Below are positions 11,571-22,539 of a DNA stretch of 64,000 bases, piece after piece. How positions within the stretch are numbered: the stretch's first letter is position 1; every line of letters begins with the position of its first letter. Below the pieces are notes generated by a model. That model made no database searches. It had not been told where the DNA came from and was given only the letters and a program-made list of their open reading frames with translations. The DNA lies in the NCBI GenBank assembly GCA_001574975.1, contig KQ965736.1:600910-664909 (forward strand), written 5' to 3'. Position numbers and translations under genes: made by a program. The DNA comes from Gonapodya prolifera JEL478. Taxonomy: Eukaryota; Monoblepharomycota; Monoblepharidomycetes; Monoblepharidales; Gonapodyaceae.

Positions 11571-14215
11571 ATGGATCACGCTCACAGTGGACATGGCTCC
11601 TCTCCGTCTCATGCGGGAGCTCCTGAGATCGCTTCGAGTCCAACAAAGCTGGTCCCTGAGGGGAAGGAGGACACTTCTCCAACAACGCCGCTCGGTAAAC
11701 TCGCAGCTGCATTGGGAAAGGTATTTGGTGAAGGTAAAGCCAAAGACCTGGGGAAGGACTTTCTTGAAAAGAGGAGATTGGGGAGCAGGGTAGCCTCGGG
11801 AAAGGCTATCTATTCTCTGGTGAGTTTGTGATCTTGAGCTTGTCCCTACACGGTCCAACACCCACATTACTCAGAGTGTGGGAATTGCTTTCGTTGGTCT
11901 GTTCATCAGCTGGACAGATGTGAGTTTCTTCTGTGACTTCAAACGTTTACACCCACATGCGCAAACCACGCACTCCCAATGCCGCCACGATAGCCTCTTG
12001 TATATGGCTGGGGATCGTACATTGTGAGCTGACGATGTTGCGCCTTCAATATTTGCTGGAGATAAGTAATCGCCACCTCGTGAATCCAGATATCCTTCTT
12101 CATTGGAAGCGCTATGATATGGCTTCAGGCTTTTGCAAATGCCGAAATGACTGCAGCATTTCCGTTCACCGGAGGACAGACTGTAAGTGTACAGTTCAGG
12201 AGGTTTTCTCCTGGTGTACTAATTTGAAAAACGTCCATACAGACGTGGGGAACCGCCGCATTTGGGTCGATTGGCGGTGAGTTGTGGTGGAGTTGTTGGT
12301 CGTACTCAATCAAGCTGATGTACTTCTATTCCAACCCCACAACCAGGTGTGATCATGGGTCAACTTGTGAGTTGTCTTCGAAAAGGCCTTCAGCTTTGAT
12401 CATATTCTGACGGTATTGCATGTTCTCTGCTCTCTCTCTCCCCAATCACAGGACATGGTCTACTGGATTCTCACTGTGGTGGCATACCAGGGTGGTTGTG
12501 GGCGATACACGGCGCGTTTGTTTGGCTTTTCGACGAGTGCAACGTTCATGCCTGTCATTTGGCTCATCTTCCTCATGCTGGTAAACATCCTCATGAATCT
12601 CACCGTGAAATGGTCGTTCCACACCATGATCGCGTGTACGGTCTTTGCGTGGTCGTTCTACGTGGTTTGGTTCTTCTCGGTAGGTTTCGCAATCGTCGAA
12701 GAGGACATGCATACGATGTTATCACGCGTGGTGCCAACGACTTCGCTCCCAAGGCCGTTCCGTCCGCAAACTACACTGCTAACATCGCCAACGGAGGACT
12801 TAGCGCCACTGACCTCCTGGATCCGGGAAATCAGTCCTTGCTCAAGTCTCTCAACAGTGTGTCCGTCGTTGGCATCATCCAAGCCCTTCCGTACGTTGCA
12901 TGGTTCTATGGAGGGTATGAAGCCGCGCCACTTGCCGCAGAGGAGGCCGTGGATATTCGCACGTCTATTCCGAAAGTCACTTACTGGATGGTTGGCATGC
13001 TGGGCGTGGGCGGTCTTGTGTCAATACTGCTGTGAGTCCGTGTCCACAGTGACGTCTATTGGGCCGAACTCGGTGTGGAGAACAAACTTCCTTCCTTTAT
13101 GTCAAGCGCACCTGCCGCTAATCCTGGGATTGTCGCGATCTCGGGCACTCCGCGCCCGAACTGGATGAACATGGCAACAACCTGGGGTGTCACAGGCAGT
13201 TCAGACCCCAAGTTCAGACTTTTGGCATTCTTGATGATGCCCCTTGAGATTGTGGGTCTGATGGGCGCGATGTATGCGTGCAGTCGATCTGTAAGTCTTC
13301 GCTAACTGTGGTATTTGCCTGTGAGTTCATCTACTTTCTTGAGGTGTATGCGAGCTCTCGTGCAGGCTACCTGCCCACGAGTCTCTCTCTCACCTCGAAG
13401 TCGGGAGCGCCATACGTGTCGATGATCTTCATCACGCTGCTTTCTTTCATCGTGAACATTGCGTTTAGCTACGCTGGAGAAGACGATTTTGCGCACGCGG
13501 TACGATCAGATTTCTCCCTTTTGGGGGCTCGAAGGCATTTGATTGATTGTCTTTGTGTGTTGGTGTGCAACGTTTCAATAGCTTACCGTGTTTTTGATTC
13601 TCATGTACGAGTGCTGCGCAAACTTTATGAAACAGCTCATCTTCGTGCGTCTTCGCTACCGCATGCCGACTCTTCCACGACCGTACAAGGTGAGCCCCAA
13701 AAAAATTTGAGTCGAATGTTGCCACTCAAAACTTATCACCGTGTGTGGAGGCGCCATTCTCGATTGCTGGGGCTTGTGTCAGTGCCGTTCTTTTCGCCCT
13801 AACCATCGCGTCTATGATCGCGTTCCAGACACATGTGTGGCTCCTTCTCATAATTTTCGGCTGTCACATTTTGTTCGCTTCAATTCTCTACGTGGTCTAC
13901 ATCAAGAGCAGACTTTGTTTGACTCCGGAGAAGGTTTTCCTCAGGGAACAGCTCAGCTACAGTACGTACATTTTTTTGGTTTTGTCGTCGTTTGAGGCTC
14001 AACACTTATCATGCCTTATCGTATCCTATTCCTTTTTGTTTGTTTGTTGTTTGTCTATATCAGTGTTCAATAGGGACAGTTCCCTCCACAGTGGCGCTCA
14101 AAGCTCGACAGGGATGAAGAGCGGCAATGGCGTAGACAAAAAGAAGACAAAAAGTGCAAACGGTCTCGCTTCTAATCCGAAGTTGGCCACCGTCGCAGGC
14201 ACGTCTCCTGTCTGA
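11571..14215 (+). CDS. APC-superfamily transporter 1 (ethanolamine-permease-like)
   Basis: A multi-exon membrane transporter. The ATG at 11571 (MDHAHSGHGSSPSHAG) was chosen because the upstream frame begins only at a TTG. The cytosolic N-terminus carries GKAKDLGKDFLEKRRLGSRV, shared with the next gene. Hydrophobic segments follow through short exons: AFANAEMTAAFPFTGGQT, FGSIGGVIMGQL, DMVYWILTVVAYQGG and LVNILMNLTVKWSF. Then come IQALPYVAWFYGGYEAAP, LAAEEAVDIRTSIPKVTYW and YASSRAGYLPTSLSLTSK. The Tyr/Gly/Glu-rich central motif followed by AEEA...IPK resembles bacterial ethanolamine permeases of the APC superfamily; about 12 membrane spans are likely. The tail is Ser/Lys-rich (DKKKTKSANG) and ends at 14215. 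The substrate is not determined by sequence. Confidence 0.82.
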
Positions 14216-14883
14216 GGGAGGCATGTTCTGCAAATGCGACCATGAATTGTAATTTAAAGAAGAGCCGATAATATCCCTAAGTTATAGATAGAGTGTAGAA
14301 ATATGCCATCTTTGTTTGAATTATGTTTGATTCCTTTTTGGATGATGTTGACCCTTCCTTGCTGAACCCATGGCGGAGCGTACAGCTGTAATTGTGTCTT
14401 TATTCGTCGCCAGACCCGAGCAAAATATCTGAGTATCTGCCAGAATTCCACTGTAAAGCGATGTTGCAGATTGTCATGAGGTTTGAGTGGCGTAAGAATG
14501 ATCTTCTGACCGCTGGTGCATTCGAATGCACAAATATTTGGAATAATAACTGTCTGACATTGAAAGTGGTCTATTATTTCTCTCTCGTTTTCTTTTCCAA
14601 AGAAGGGCACGAGGAGAAAAGCACAAAAGGTACTGATTTTGCCGACGAAGTGCCGGAAGGGATTGGGTGATCGTCCCCCAGCCCATCGGCGCACTACAAA
14701 TTTGACTTATTCTCCGCCAAGGTCCATCCGCAAATTTTCGATCGCCGGACACCAAAGGTTGGTAGTGCTGCTTGCGGAAACCACTTCTGCACGACGCGGG
14801 TACGCATTCCGTGTGATGATGAACTGTTGGTGATCTAGGTGCAATCATTGCCAGATCCCAAACCGCGATAGTGCTCTGCAAGG
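14216..14883. other. Intergenic region between tandem transporters
   Basis: 668 bp between two head-to-tail paralogues. I see no remnant of a third copy and no convincing ORF on either strand; the minus-strand ORFs here are shadows. It probably contains the 3' UTR of copy 1 and the promoter of copy 2. Confidence 0.4.
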
Positions 14884-17487
14884 ATGGGTCCCACCAGCAT
14901 GGACCTTCCGTTTTCTTCTTCGCAGAACGGCTCATTCGAGCACATCTCCAGTCCGACCGTACGCTCAACCATGCAGCGAATCGAGGAGGAACCCGCTCCC
15001 AAACGTCCACAAAGTGGACTCGCCGGCGCCTTTGGAAGGCTCTTTGGTGAGGGGAAAGCCAAAGACCTAGGAAAAGACTTTCTCGAAAAAAGGAGGTTGG
15101 GGAGCAAGGTCGCTTCGGCCAAGGCCATCTACTCTCTGGTGAGGATTTTCGCTTCCACGAGCTCACGAATGCTCACTAACGCAAATGTACAAATATCATT
15201 ATGCAGACTGCCGGTATCGCCTGGGTTGGTCTGTTCATCAGTTGGACAGAGGTAAGTCTGTCAAAACTGCAACCGAACGCACTAGAAAGCTCAATCGCAC
15301 TTTACTAAACGACGCCACGACAGCCCCTTAAATATGGTTGGGGATCATACATTGTGAGTCCGTGGTTTTGCACTCTGCACATCATGCTATTTGCAGATCA
15401 CGAACCCCTCTTTGGAAATAGATATCTTTCGTCATCGGAAGCGCTATGATATGGCTTCAGGCATTCGCAAATGCTGAGATGACAGCAGCGTTTCCGTTCA
15501 CTGGAGGACAGACGGTAGGTGGACAATTCAGGAGATCTTCTCCCAGAGTACGAATGTTTAGAATACCTTCCATGCAGACGTGGGGAACTGCCGCATTTGG
15601 GTCCATCGGCGGTGAGTTGGTGTTTGAGTTTTTGCGTTGTCAACAAACTGATTTGTTTCTATCCCCACCCCCCTACCAGGTGTGATCATGGGTCAACTTG
15701 TGAGCTGTCGCATAGTCCTTCATGTTTAGCAGCTCTCTGACCCGATCTGCTTCATCCCGCTCTTCTTGCTCACCTCGTTCACAGGACATGGTCTACTGGA
15801 TTCTCACCGTGGCGGCCTACCAGGGCGGTTGCGGGCGATACACCGCGCGCTTGCTTGGTTTTGCGACTGACACCGCGTTCATGCCCATCGTATGGCTCAT
15901 CTACCTTGTGCTGGTGAACATTCTCATGAACCTCACCGTAAAATGGTCATTCCACACAATGGTCGCGTTCATGGTCTTTGCGTGGTCGTTCTATGCGGCT
16001 TGGTTCTTCTCGGTACGTTTTGCATTTTTGGGGAATGGTGTAACTCAAGCGGATGTCATCACACATCATGTCGGCACCTTTCCAAAGACCGTCCCATCCA
16101 CGAACTTCTCCACCAACATCGCCAACGGAGGACTTAGCGCCACTGACCTCTTGGACTCCGGAAATCAGTCCCTACTCAAGTCGCTCACAAACGTGTCAGT
16201 CGTTGGCGTCATCCAAGCCCTTCCATACGTTGTGTGGTTCTACGGAGGGTACGAAGCCGCACCTCTTGCGGCCGAGGAGGCCGTGGATATTCGCACGTCT
16301 ATTCCGAAAGTCACATACTGGATGATCAGCACACTCGGCATTGGGGGATTTCTTTCAATCTTAATGTGAGTCGCTTGTTCCCAAGTGGTGTAACCAGCAC
16401 ACCTCAACCTGACTATGCACCCCCATAGTGCACCCGCGGCCCTTCCAGGCCTGGTCGCGATCTCGAACACTCCCCGACCTAACTGGACGAACTTGGAATC
16501 GGCTTGGAGCGTCACCGGCAGCTCAGATCCCAAGTTCAGACTGCTGGCGTTCTTGATGATGCCCATGGAAGTTTTGGGTCTGATGGGCGCGATGTATGCT
16601 TGCAGTCGATCTGTAAGTCTTATGACCTTGTCTATTCACCCAACGCTCCATTCAACGAACGCGCACATTGTCGTAGATCTATGCCAACTCTCGTGCAGGC
16701 TACATACCTACCAGTCTCTCCATCACCTCGAAATCGGGAGCGCCATACATTTCAATGATCTTCATCACACTGTTTTCCTTCGTCGTGAACATCGCCTTCT
16801 CGTACGCTGGGGATGATGACATTGCACACGCTGTGAGATTTCCTGCTTGTCGGTCTTGCAAGACACGCGATGGATTAGTTTTCGCGTTCTTTCGAACAGC
16901 TTACGGTGTTCCTAATTCTTGTTTACGAGTGCTGCGGAAACTTCCTGAAGCAGCTCATCTTCTTGCGTCTTCGCTACCGCATGCCGACCCTTCCACGCCC
17001 ATTCAAGGTACGAACCAAACTTTCTGGCTGACGTCCCACCTCGTAACAATCATCGCCTCACGTTTAGGCGCCATTATCGATTGTCGGGGCTTCCATCAGC
17101 GCCATTCTTCTGGGCATTACCGTCGTGTCCATGATTACGTTCCAGAAACACGTGTGGCTTCTCCTCATCATATTCGGATGCCACATCGCCTTCGCGACCG
17201 TCCTGTACGTCGTTTTCGTCAAGAGCAGATTGTTGCTGACTCCGGAGAAGGTTTTCCTCAGGGAGCAACTCGACTACAGTACGTATGAGCACCCACGTCA
17301 CATCATTCAAAAAAAAAAAAATTTTACATGCATTTGTTCGTTATCAGTGTTCAACAGGGATACCTCGCGAAACAGCGGTCAGAATTCCACGGGCCAGAAG
17401 AGCGGAGCCGACAAGAGGAGGGCCAGAAGTGGCACCAATATCGGCAATTCGACAAAGCTGCCGACACTGCCTTCGTCTCCGGTCTAA
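14884..17487 (+). CDS. APC-superfamily transporter 2 (ethanolamine-permease-like), tandem paralogue
   Basis: This gene parallels the previous one exon by exon. The ATG at 14884 gives MGTSMDLP-type N-terminal residues (MGPTSMDLPF), then GKAKDLGKDFLEKRRLGSKV. It continues with AFANAEMTAAFPFTGGQT, DMVYWILTVAAYQGG and LSATDLLDSGNQSLLKSL, then IQALPYVVWFYGGYEAAP and YANSRAGYIPTSLSITSKSG. PTLPRPFK and TPEKVFLREQLDY follow. The C-terminal tail (QNSTGQKSGADKRRARSG) ends at 17487. Identity to copy 1 is very high in the core and low in both cytosolic tails and the extracellular loop before NIANGGLSA. Introns sit at equivalent places, so the pair arose by tandem duplication (inference). An A-rich run lies in the last intron, about 17310-17321. 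Same likely function as copy 1. Confidence 0.82.
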
Positions 17488-17623
17488 AACCGTGCACGGA
17501 ATTTTTGCTCAAAGCTCGTACTATTCAGCAGCTTTTAGTACCTTTTCGCAAGCTTTCTTTTTTATTTCGTTTTTGCGTTTTAAGCCTTTTTCTTTTATCA
17601 AATTTGAATGAACATACTTATCA

Positions 17624-20607
17624 TCATTCGTGGTGTTCACTACCGACACCGATTTCGAGCTCCATCACACGAACCCCCAGCCCCTCGATAACAGTCTGCA
17701 CTTTAACTTCCACCTCAACATCGTTCAGTTGATCAACGTCAAAACCATCGTGCACACCCTCCCCGCCCAACCGCCGACCCACCGCCGTGACAGACACAGT
17801 AGGGGAAGTAGGTCGCTGGTCGGCTGGGGGTGCAGACGCCGGGTTGACCAGGGTGGCCGTTGCCCACACGTCCACGGGATCCCCTTCTCCACCGGACTGA
17901 CCATTCTGGGTTCGTCTTACGACAACACACGCCTCACGGGTATCTGACCCGGCGTTCACAATCGTCAACGCTAGGCGGGCCTGCCCATACCCCTGCGCCT
18001 GCCCGGTCTGGGCCCCTGGCGACTCAATCCACGTGCCGGCATGAATTTCCACTTCTCCCACCGTGTCCTGCCCGTCACCGCCGTCACCACACGCAACAAC
18101 CGCAACATCCCAACCCCTAAACGGCACCTGCTGCCCCTGGGTAACGTAATGCGCAATCCGCTCCACAAGCACGTGCGCCGCCTCGTCCAGCACGGTCTCG
18201 AGCCCCGCGTGAGTAGGGGACAGCCACCATGTCGTGCCGGAGCTTCCGTGCACGAGTGCCAGGTACAGCATGGCGGCGAGTTCGGGCGCGGTGGGGGCGC
18301 TGTTCCGTGCGGCGTGGGGATGGGGTGACGGTGGGTGGGGCGGGGGGCGGGGGTTGGAGTTCAAGGTTTGATATCTCAGTGTTGAGTGTAGAACCAGAAC
18401 GAAGATGGAAGAACAGGCTTACCGCGACCAGTACTCGGCGCCGCCAAACGCCTGCACGACGTTCCACACCACCGTGCGCGCGCCGCGGGCCCACCCGCCG
18501 CCGCCGTAGATTCCGGGTGCCGTCCAGTCGTCGTCTTCCTGGTCCTGCTCTTGCGCCTGCTCGTGCTCACGCTGTTGTCCTTGCACCTGCGGACGCTCAC
18601 CGCCGTTCCAATCCCCAGCCGGCTTACTCTCCGCCCACGCCACCCTCTCCCTCACCATCCGCACCCTGCCCCCAACCTCCCCCACTTGGGCGCTCCAGCA
18701 CTCATCGCACCCGCAATCGTACATCTCCGGCGTGCACTGCCCCGGGTCCGTTCCTACGGGGTACGGGTCCACCATGATGATGGGCGCCGAGGGGAGGTAG
18801 GCGGGAAGCCGGAAGCGGGCGCAGTTGAGGGCGAGGGATGTGGGGCGGTATGGGTCCAGGGAGCGCAGGAGGGACGTGCGGGAGAAGAGGGTGGAGGGAG
18901 GGGAGTGGGCGCCGTCGGGTTCTGTGGTGGCGCGGGGCGGCAGGAACGTGTAAGGAAGGTGGTGCGAAGGGAAGAGGGAAGAGTGAAGAGGGAAGAGTGA
19001 TAAAGAGGAAGTTGGGAGAGGGAAGATCGAAGATCGAAGAGGAAAAAGGGAAGAGGGAAGAGGGAAGAGGGAAGATGTGAAGAGGGAAGAGATAAGTTGG
19101 GAGAAGGAAGATCAAAGATCAAAAGAGTGAGAAACCAAAAACCGAACCGCCAACCCCCTCAACCCCACCAAAACCCACCATCCGCCGTATACCACACCCA
19201 CACACCCTTATGCCCTCTCCACCGTGTCACCTGCTCCCTGACCTCCCGTTCATCGCGCCACGTATGGCGCATATCGTACACAACGCCAACACCTCCATCC
19301 CTCGCCGCGTCGAGAAGCGAGTGCATGTGCGTCCAAGACCCGTCGGAGAAGGGGGGTACCGGGTGCACGAGCGTGTGTCCCCGAACGGTGCGCAGGCGAG
19401 ATAGATTGAGAGGAAGCTCGGTGGGGGGTTGGTGGAAGAAAAAGGGGGTGGATGTGTACCCACCAAATGGGAAGATGTGGTGGTAGTGGGAGGAAGAGTA
19501 TGGGGGGTTATCGGAAGTGGTGGTGTTGGACGTGGAACCTCCGGTGTGTGCACCTGTACCGTGACCCGCCCCTCCAGTGTAACCTCCACCGGATACACCC
19601 CCACCCCCACCCCCGCCTCCACCGTATGTACCGGATGCACCTCCACTGTAACCATCCCCTCTGGTGCACCCTCCACTGGATGCACCCCCACCCATCCCTC
19701 CGGTGTACCCTCCATTGAAAGCGCCTCCACTGTGACCCGCTCCCACCCCCACTCCCACACCTTGAGCTACTACGTGAAGCGGCACCGGAACCGCGCAGTC
19801 CACGTTCACGTACGTGGCACTCTTTCCAGCCTGTGCCTCGTTCTGAATACTTGCACTGGTGCTGGCACCGTCTCCAGGTGATTTGGGGAGGGTATCGTCC
19901 TCCCACGAGTCCCTGACCAACGCGCGTGTCCAGTGGTCCACCTTAACAGTGGCGCCGCCGTAAGGGTGGACGGGATCGAGCCTCTGCACGACGGTGGTCC
20001 TCACTGCGAGGACGCGTCCGTCGGGAGCGGAGAATGTGACGGTGAGTCGGTTTTGGGAGATCATGTCGGAGTAGGAGTGCGTGATTGGGCCCACGAGGGG
20101 TGGGAAAGAGGAGGGGGGGGAGGAGGAAGAGGGGGTGGTGTAGCGCCGCCCGGCAGGGTCCGAGTAGACAGCGAACTGGGAGAGGTCGAAGTCGACACGC
20201 GCAGAGTCGAACCCAGGCATGCCTGGGCGGACATCGGCCAGACGGGTGCGCGGGATGAGCACGACGTCGCGGGCTCTGACCGTGCGGGAGGCGGAGACGT
20301 ACAGCGGCCCGTCGGCGGGCGGAGACGGGGAAGCGTGTGCTTCACGTGCGTGTTTTGCAACGACGTCGATTATCAGACGCCCGCTGAGCTCCCAGGTGTA
20401 GGGATCGATCGCGGGGTTCGCGTGGAAGAACAGGGGCGCGTGCGGGTCTGGCGCGAACAGCAGCGGGTGCGGTGCGGGTGCGGAGAGCGAGCCATCTTTG
20501 CGGCGATATTGCTTTCCGCACCACCACTCGTCGGCAGATGCGGTGTGGCACAGGAGGAGGAGTGCGGCGCAGAGTGCGGCAATGCAGAGTGCGTGGCGAG
20601 GGGACAT
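17624..20607 (-). CDS. Secreted glycoside-hydrolase-like (TIM-barrel superfamily) protein with Gly-rich insert
   Basis: Three exons: 19179-20607, 18423-18921 and 17624-18299. The ATG at 20607 starts a clear signal peptide (MSPRHALCIAALCAALLLLC, cut near TASA), then DEWWCGKQYR. Around residues 290-370 lies a Gly/Ser/Thr-rich, repetitive low-complexity stretch. The barrel-like part follows: TLVHPVPPF, GVGVVYDMRHTW, then VWYTADEPDG formed exactly across the 257-nt first intron (donor GTGGGT, acceptor CACAG). It continues with LLRSLDPYRPTSLALNC, APIIMVDPYPVG and CGCDECW. The second intron joins FGGAEYWSR to APTAPELAAMLYLALVHG. I associate this layout with a basidiomycete family of secreted glycoside-hydrolase-superfamily proteins of unknown substrate. 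TADEPDG may hold acidic catalytic residues (inference). Confidence 0.75.
18922..19178 (-). repeat. Polypurine/polypyrimidine repeat inside an intron
   Basis: The first intron of the glycoside-hydrolase-like gene holds an array of degenerate GAAGAGG(G)AAGA units at about 18965-19100 on the plus strand, pyrimidine-rich on the coding strand. Seen directly. The array makes this intron (257 nt) several times longer than its neighbours. Confidence 0.7.
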
Positions 20608-20821
20608 GGACGTGTGGGTGTCGGCATCGAGGTTTAGCCGATGACCGCAGCTGCACTGAAAACGCTCGTCTGATCGCCGGGCTCCACGCAGGGTTTTGGG
20701 ATCTGCTTCGCCGCTACGATCCCATCTTCTCAATCATCAAGTCACCCCGTCTACCTTTTGACCACCACAATCAATCATCCAGCCACTCCGTCCCTCCTCT
20801 TAATCTGACATTCCCTATCCG
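20608..20821. promoter_or_regulatory. Divergent promoter, glycoside-hydrolase-like gene and membrane-protein gene
   Basis: 214 bp between start codons at 20607 (minus) and 20822 (plus). No obvious TATA box. Assigned from layout. Confidence 0.35.
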
Positions 20822-21788
20822 ATGGATCTCAGCACAGTCACTAACATCACCATCAACGCTTTCGGAAGCGGCCTCGCTGTGATGGCATTTATCGTCGTTA
20901 CAATCAACCTTTACGGATCCCGAGACTTTGGGTAAGAAACACTGCTCCGTACCTCTGCATGAAATTCTCCCCCGACGGAGTCCACCCCCTCACAGCCGCG
21001 AGCTTCACATTCGATACATGATTTACCTAACCGGTAAGTAAACAGCTCACAACAAAGGCGAAGTCTGCGACATTGGTTCTCACTGACGCAGCTGCTCGTG
21101 GTCCCGCGAAGCCGTCTCCCTGGCCATGTTCGCCAACGTCATGAACATCATCTCCTCCCGCCAAGGCGCGTGCACGCCCGTCTGGTCGCGCCTCAACAAC
21201 ATCTGCTACTACACCACAAAGATCATCTTCACCGACATTGCCCTGATCCGGTTCGTCATGGTGACTCCGGACCTGCCCAAACCCGTGCAAGTCGGCATGC
21301 GGGTGTTTGGCGCGCTCTGGTACTTGATCCTGCTCGTCGTGGTGCAGGTCGGGTCCGGGTTCGACTACGCGTGGTGCCAGCTGGTGTTCGCGCTCGAGCC
21401 GGGCTACCCGCTCTTCGCGTTCCAGTTCCTCGTGGATATATGCACAACGGCTCGGTTCTTCTACGTGCTCTACTCGCTCCGGTGGCGCAAGAAGGAAATC
21501 AACTGGATCTCACTCATCATCGACATCACAGTCATTCTCGCAATCCTCTCGTCGCTCGCCGACTCCATCATTGCGCTCTCGGAGCTTGCCAAACCCGTCC
21601 TGGCAATCAACTGGGAGAGACTCCTCGCGTCCGGGTCAGCTCACTTCATCATCGCGGGCTGCCTGTACTGCGTCATGTCCGTGTACAGTCACCTCGACAA
21701 GTCAAGTCCAAGTCATGCTGTCTCAGCCCGAACAACCACCTCCGCTTCGACAACAGGGCACAACAAATCTAGTATGTGCGCTCAGTAG
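20822..21788 (+). CDS. Multi-pass (about 7-TM) fungal membrane protein of unknown function
   Basis: Exon 1 starts with MDLSTVTNITINAFGSGLAV and runs into a first hydrophobic helix ending SRDFG. A short exon encodes RELHIRYMIYLTG. The third continues as CSWSREAVSLAMFANVMN. Hydrophobic blocks follow: IIFTDIALIRFVMV, FGALWYLILLVVVQVG, YPLFAFQFLVDICTT, WISLIIDITVILAILSSL and FIIAGCLYCVMSVYSHL. That totals about seven spans, followed by a Ser/Thr-rich cytosolic tail ending at 21788. The donor of the second exon is ambiguous (GTAAGT or GTAAAC); the latter keeps the frame. The topology is GPCR-like, but I recognise no receptor motif and assign no function. Confidence 0.65.
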
Positions 21789-22539
21789 ACCTTGGTCGAC
21801 TCTGTCACGTTTACTTGACGCACCCTTTGCCTTCCCAAAGGTCTGCGGCCCATGGATGTCGTTGCTTCTTCTGTCGTTCAGTCGGCATAGCGGCTGTTGT
21901 CATTACGTGCGCGAGTGAAAAGAGGGCAACTCATGTAGTTTTAACGCTTTTCCGTTTGTTTACCCGCCATTTGCATGCGTCATACATATCGCACTTCACC
22001 CCCAACACGCGAACATGTCTTATGCCGGCATGCGCAGGGTTCATCTTGCGCCATGTCGTAGGGTTTGCATACGTGCGTTGTAGTATCCCTTGGCACAAAG
22101 CTTGTTCCTCGCTTCCCAACAAACATGCTCACGTTCGCGATTCGGATCTCGTCCTGTTGCTTAACGCCTCATCCCCATTCTCAAACCACGTGTAAGCGTT
22201 TATGCCCGGCGACACCGGGGCCGAAGACCTTTCCGCGCTCCATCACAAGCATGAGCATCGTATCTCAACTGAAACGGTGGGTATGTTTTCAGAGGATTGG
22301 AGCTCTGAGTGGGAAAAGCAGTAACATCTCGCCTAAAAGTGCTCGTGGAGGCTCCGGATGACAAGAGCACGAACGGTGCTCCGTTAAGAATTGTTTTTGG
22401 CTAAGTGCCGGCCTTTTTTTTTTTTTGCCTGTCTCAAATGGCTGCACTAAGAGAGAGTTGACCGTATGTCGTGTATGTGAATCACGCAGCTCAAATCTGC
22501 CGTGGTTGCACAAGTTTCATATTCTCCAACCGGCTTCAT
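21789..22539. other. Intergenic region, membrane protein to ankyrin-SH3 gene
   Basis: About 750 bp without a supported gene. It contains an 11-12 nt T run at about 22417-22428 and pyrimidine-rich DNA upstream of the next start. Presumably the 3' UTR of one gene and the promoter of the next. Confidence 0.4.

Noticed and set aside
14474-15166. 230-residue minus-strand ORF
   Set aside because: Overlaps the start of transporter 2 on the opposite strand, with no motif or splice support.
4222-17487. A biosynthetic or resistance gene cluster around the kinases and transporters
   Set aside because: No core enzyme, regulator or tailoring genes; the neighbours are unrelated signalling and transport genes.
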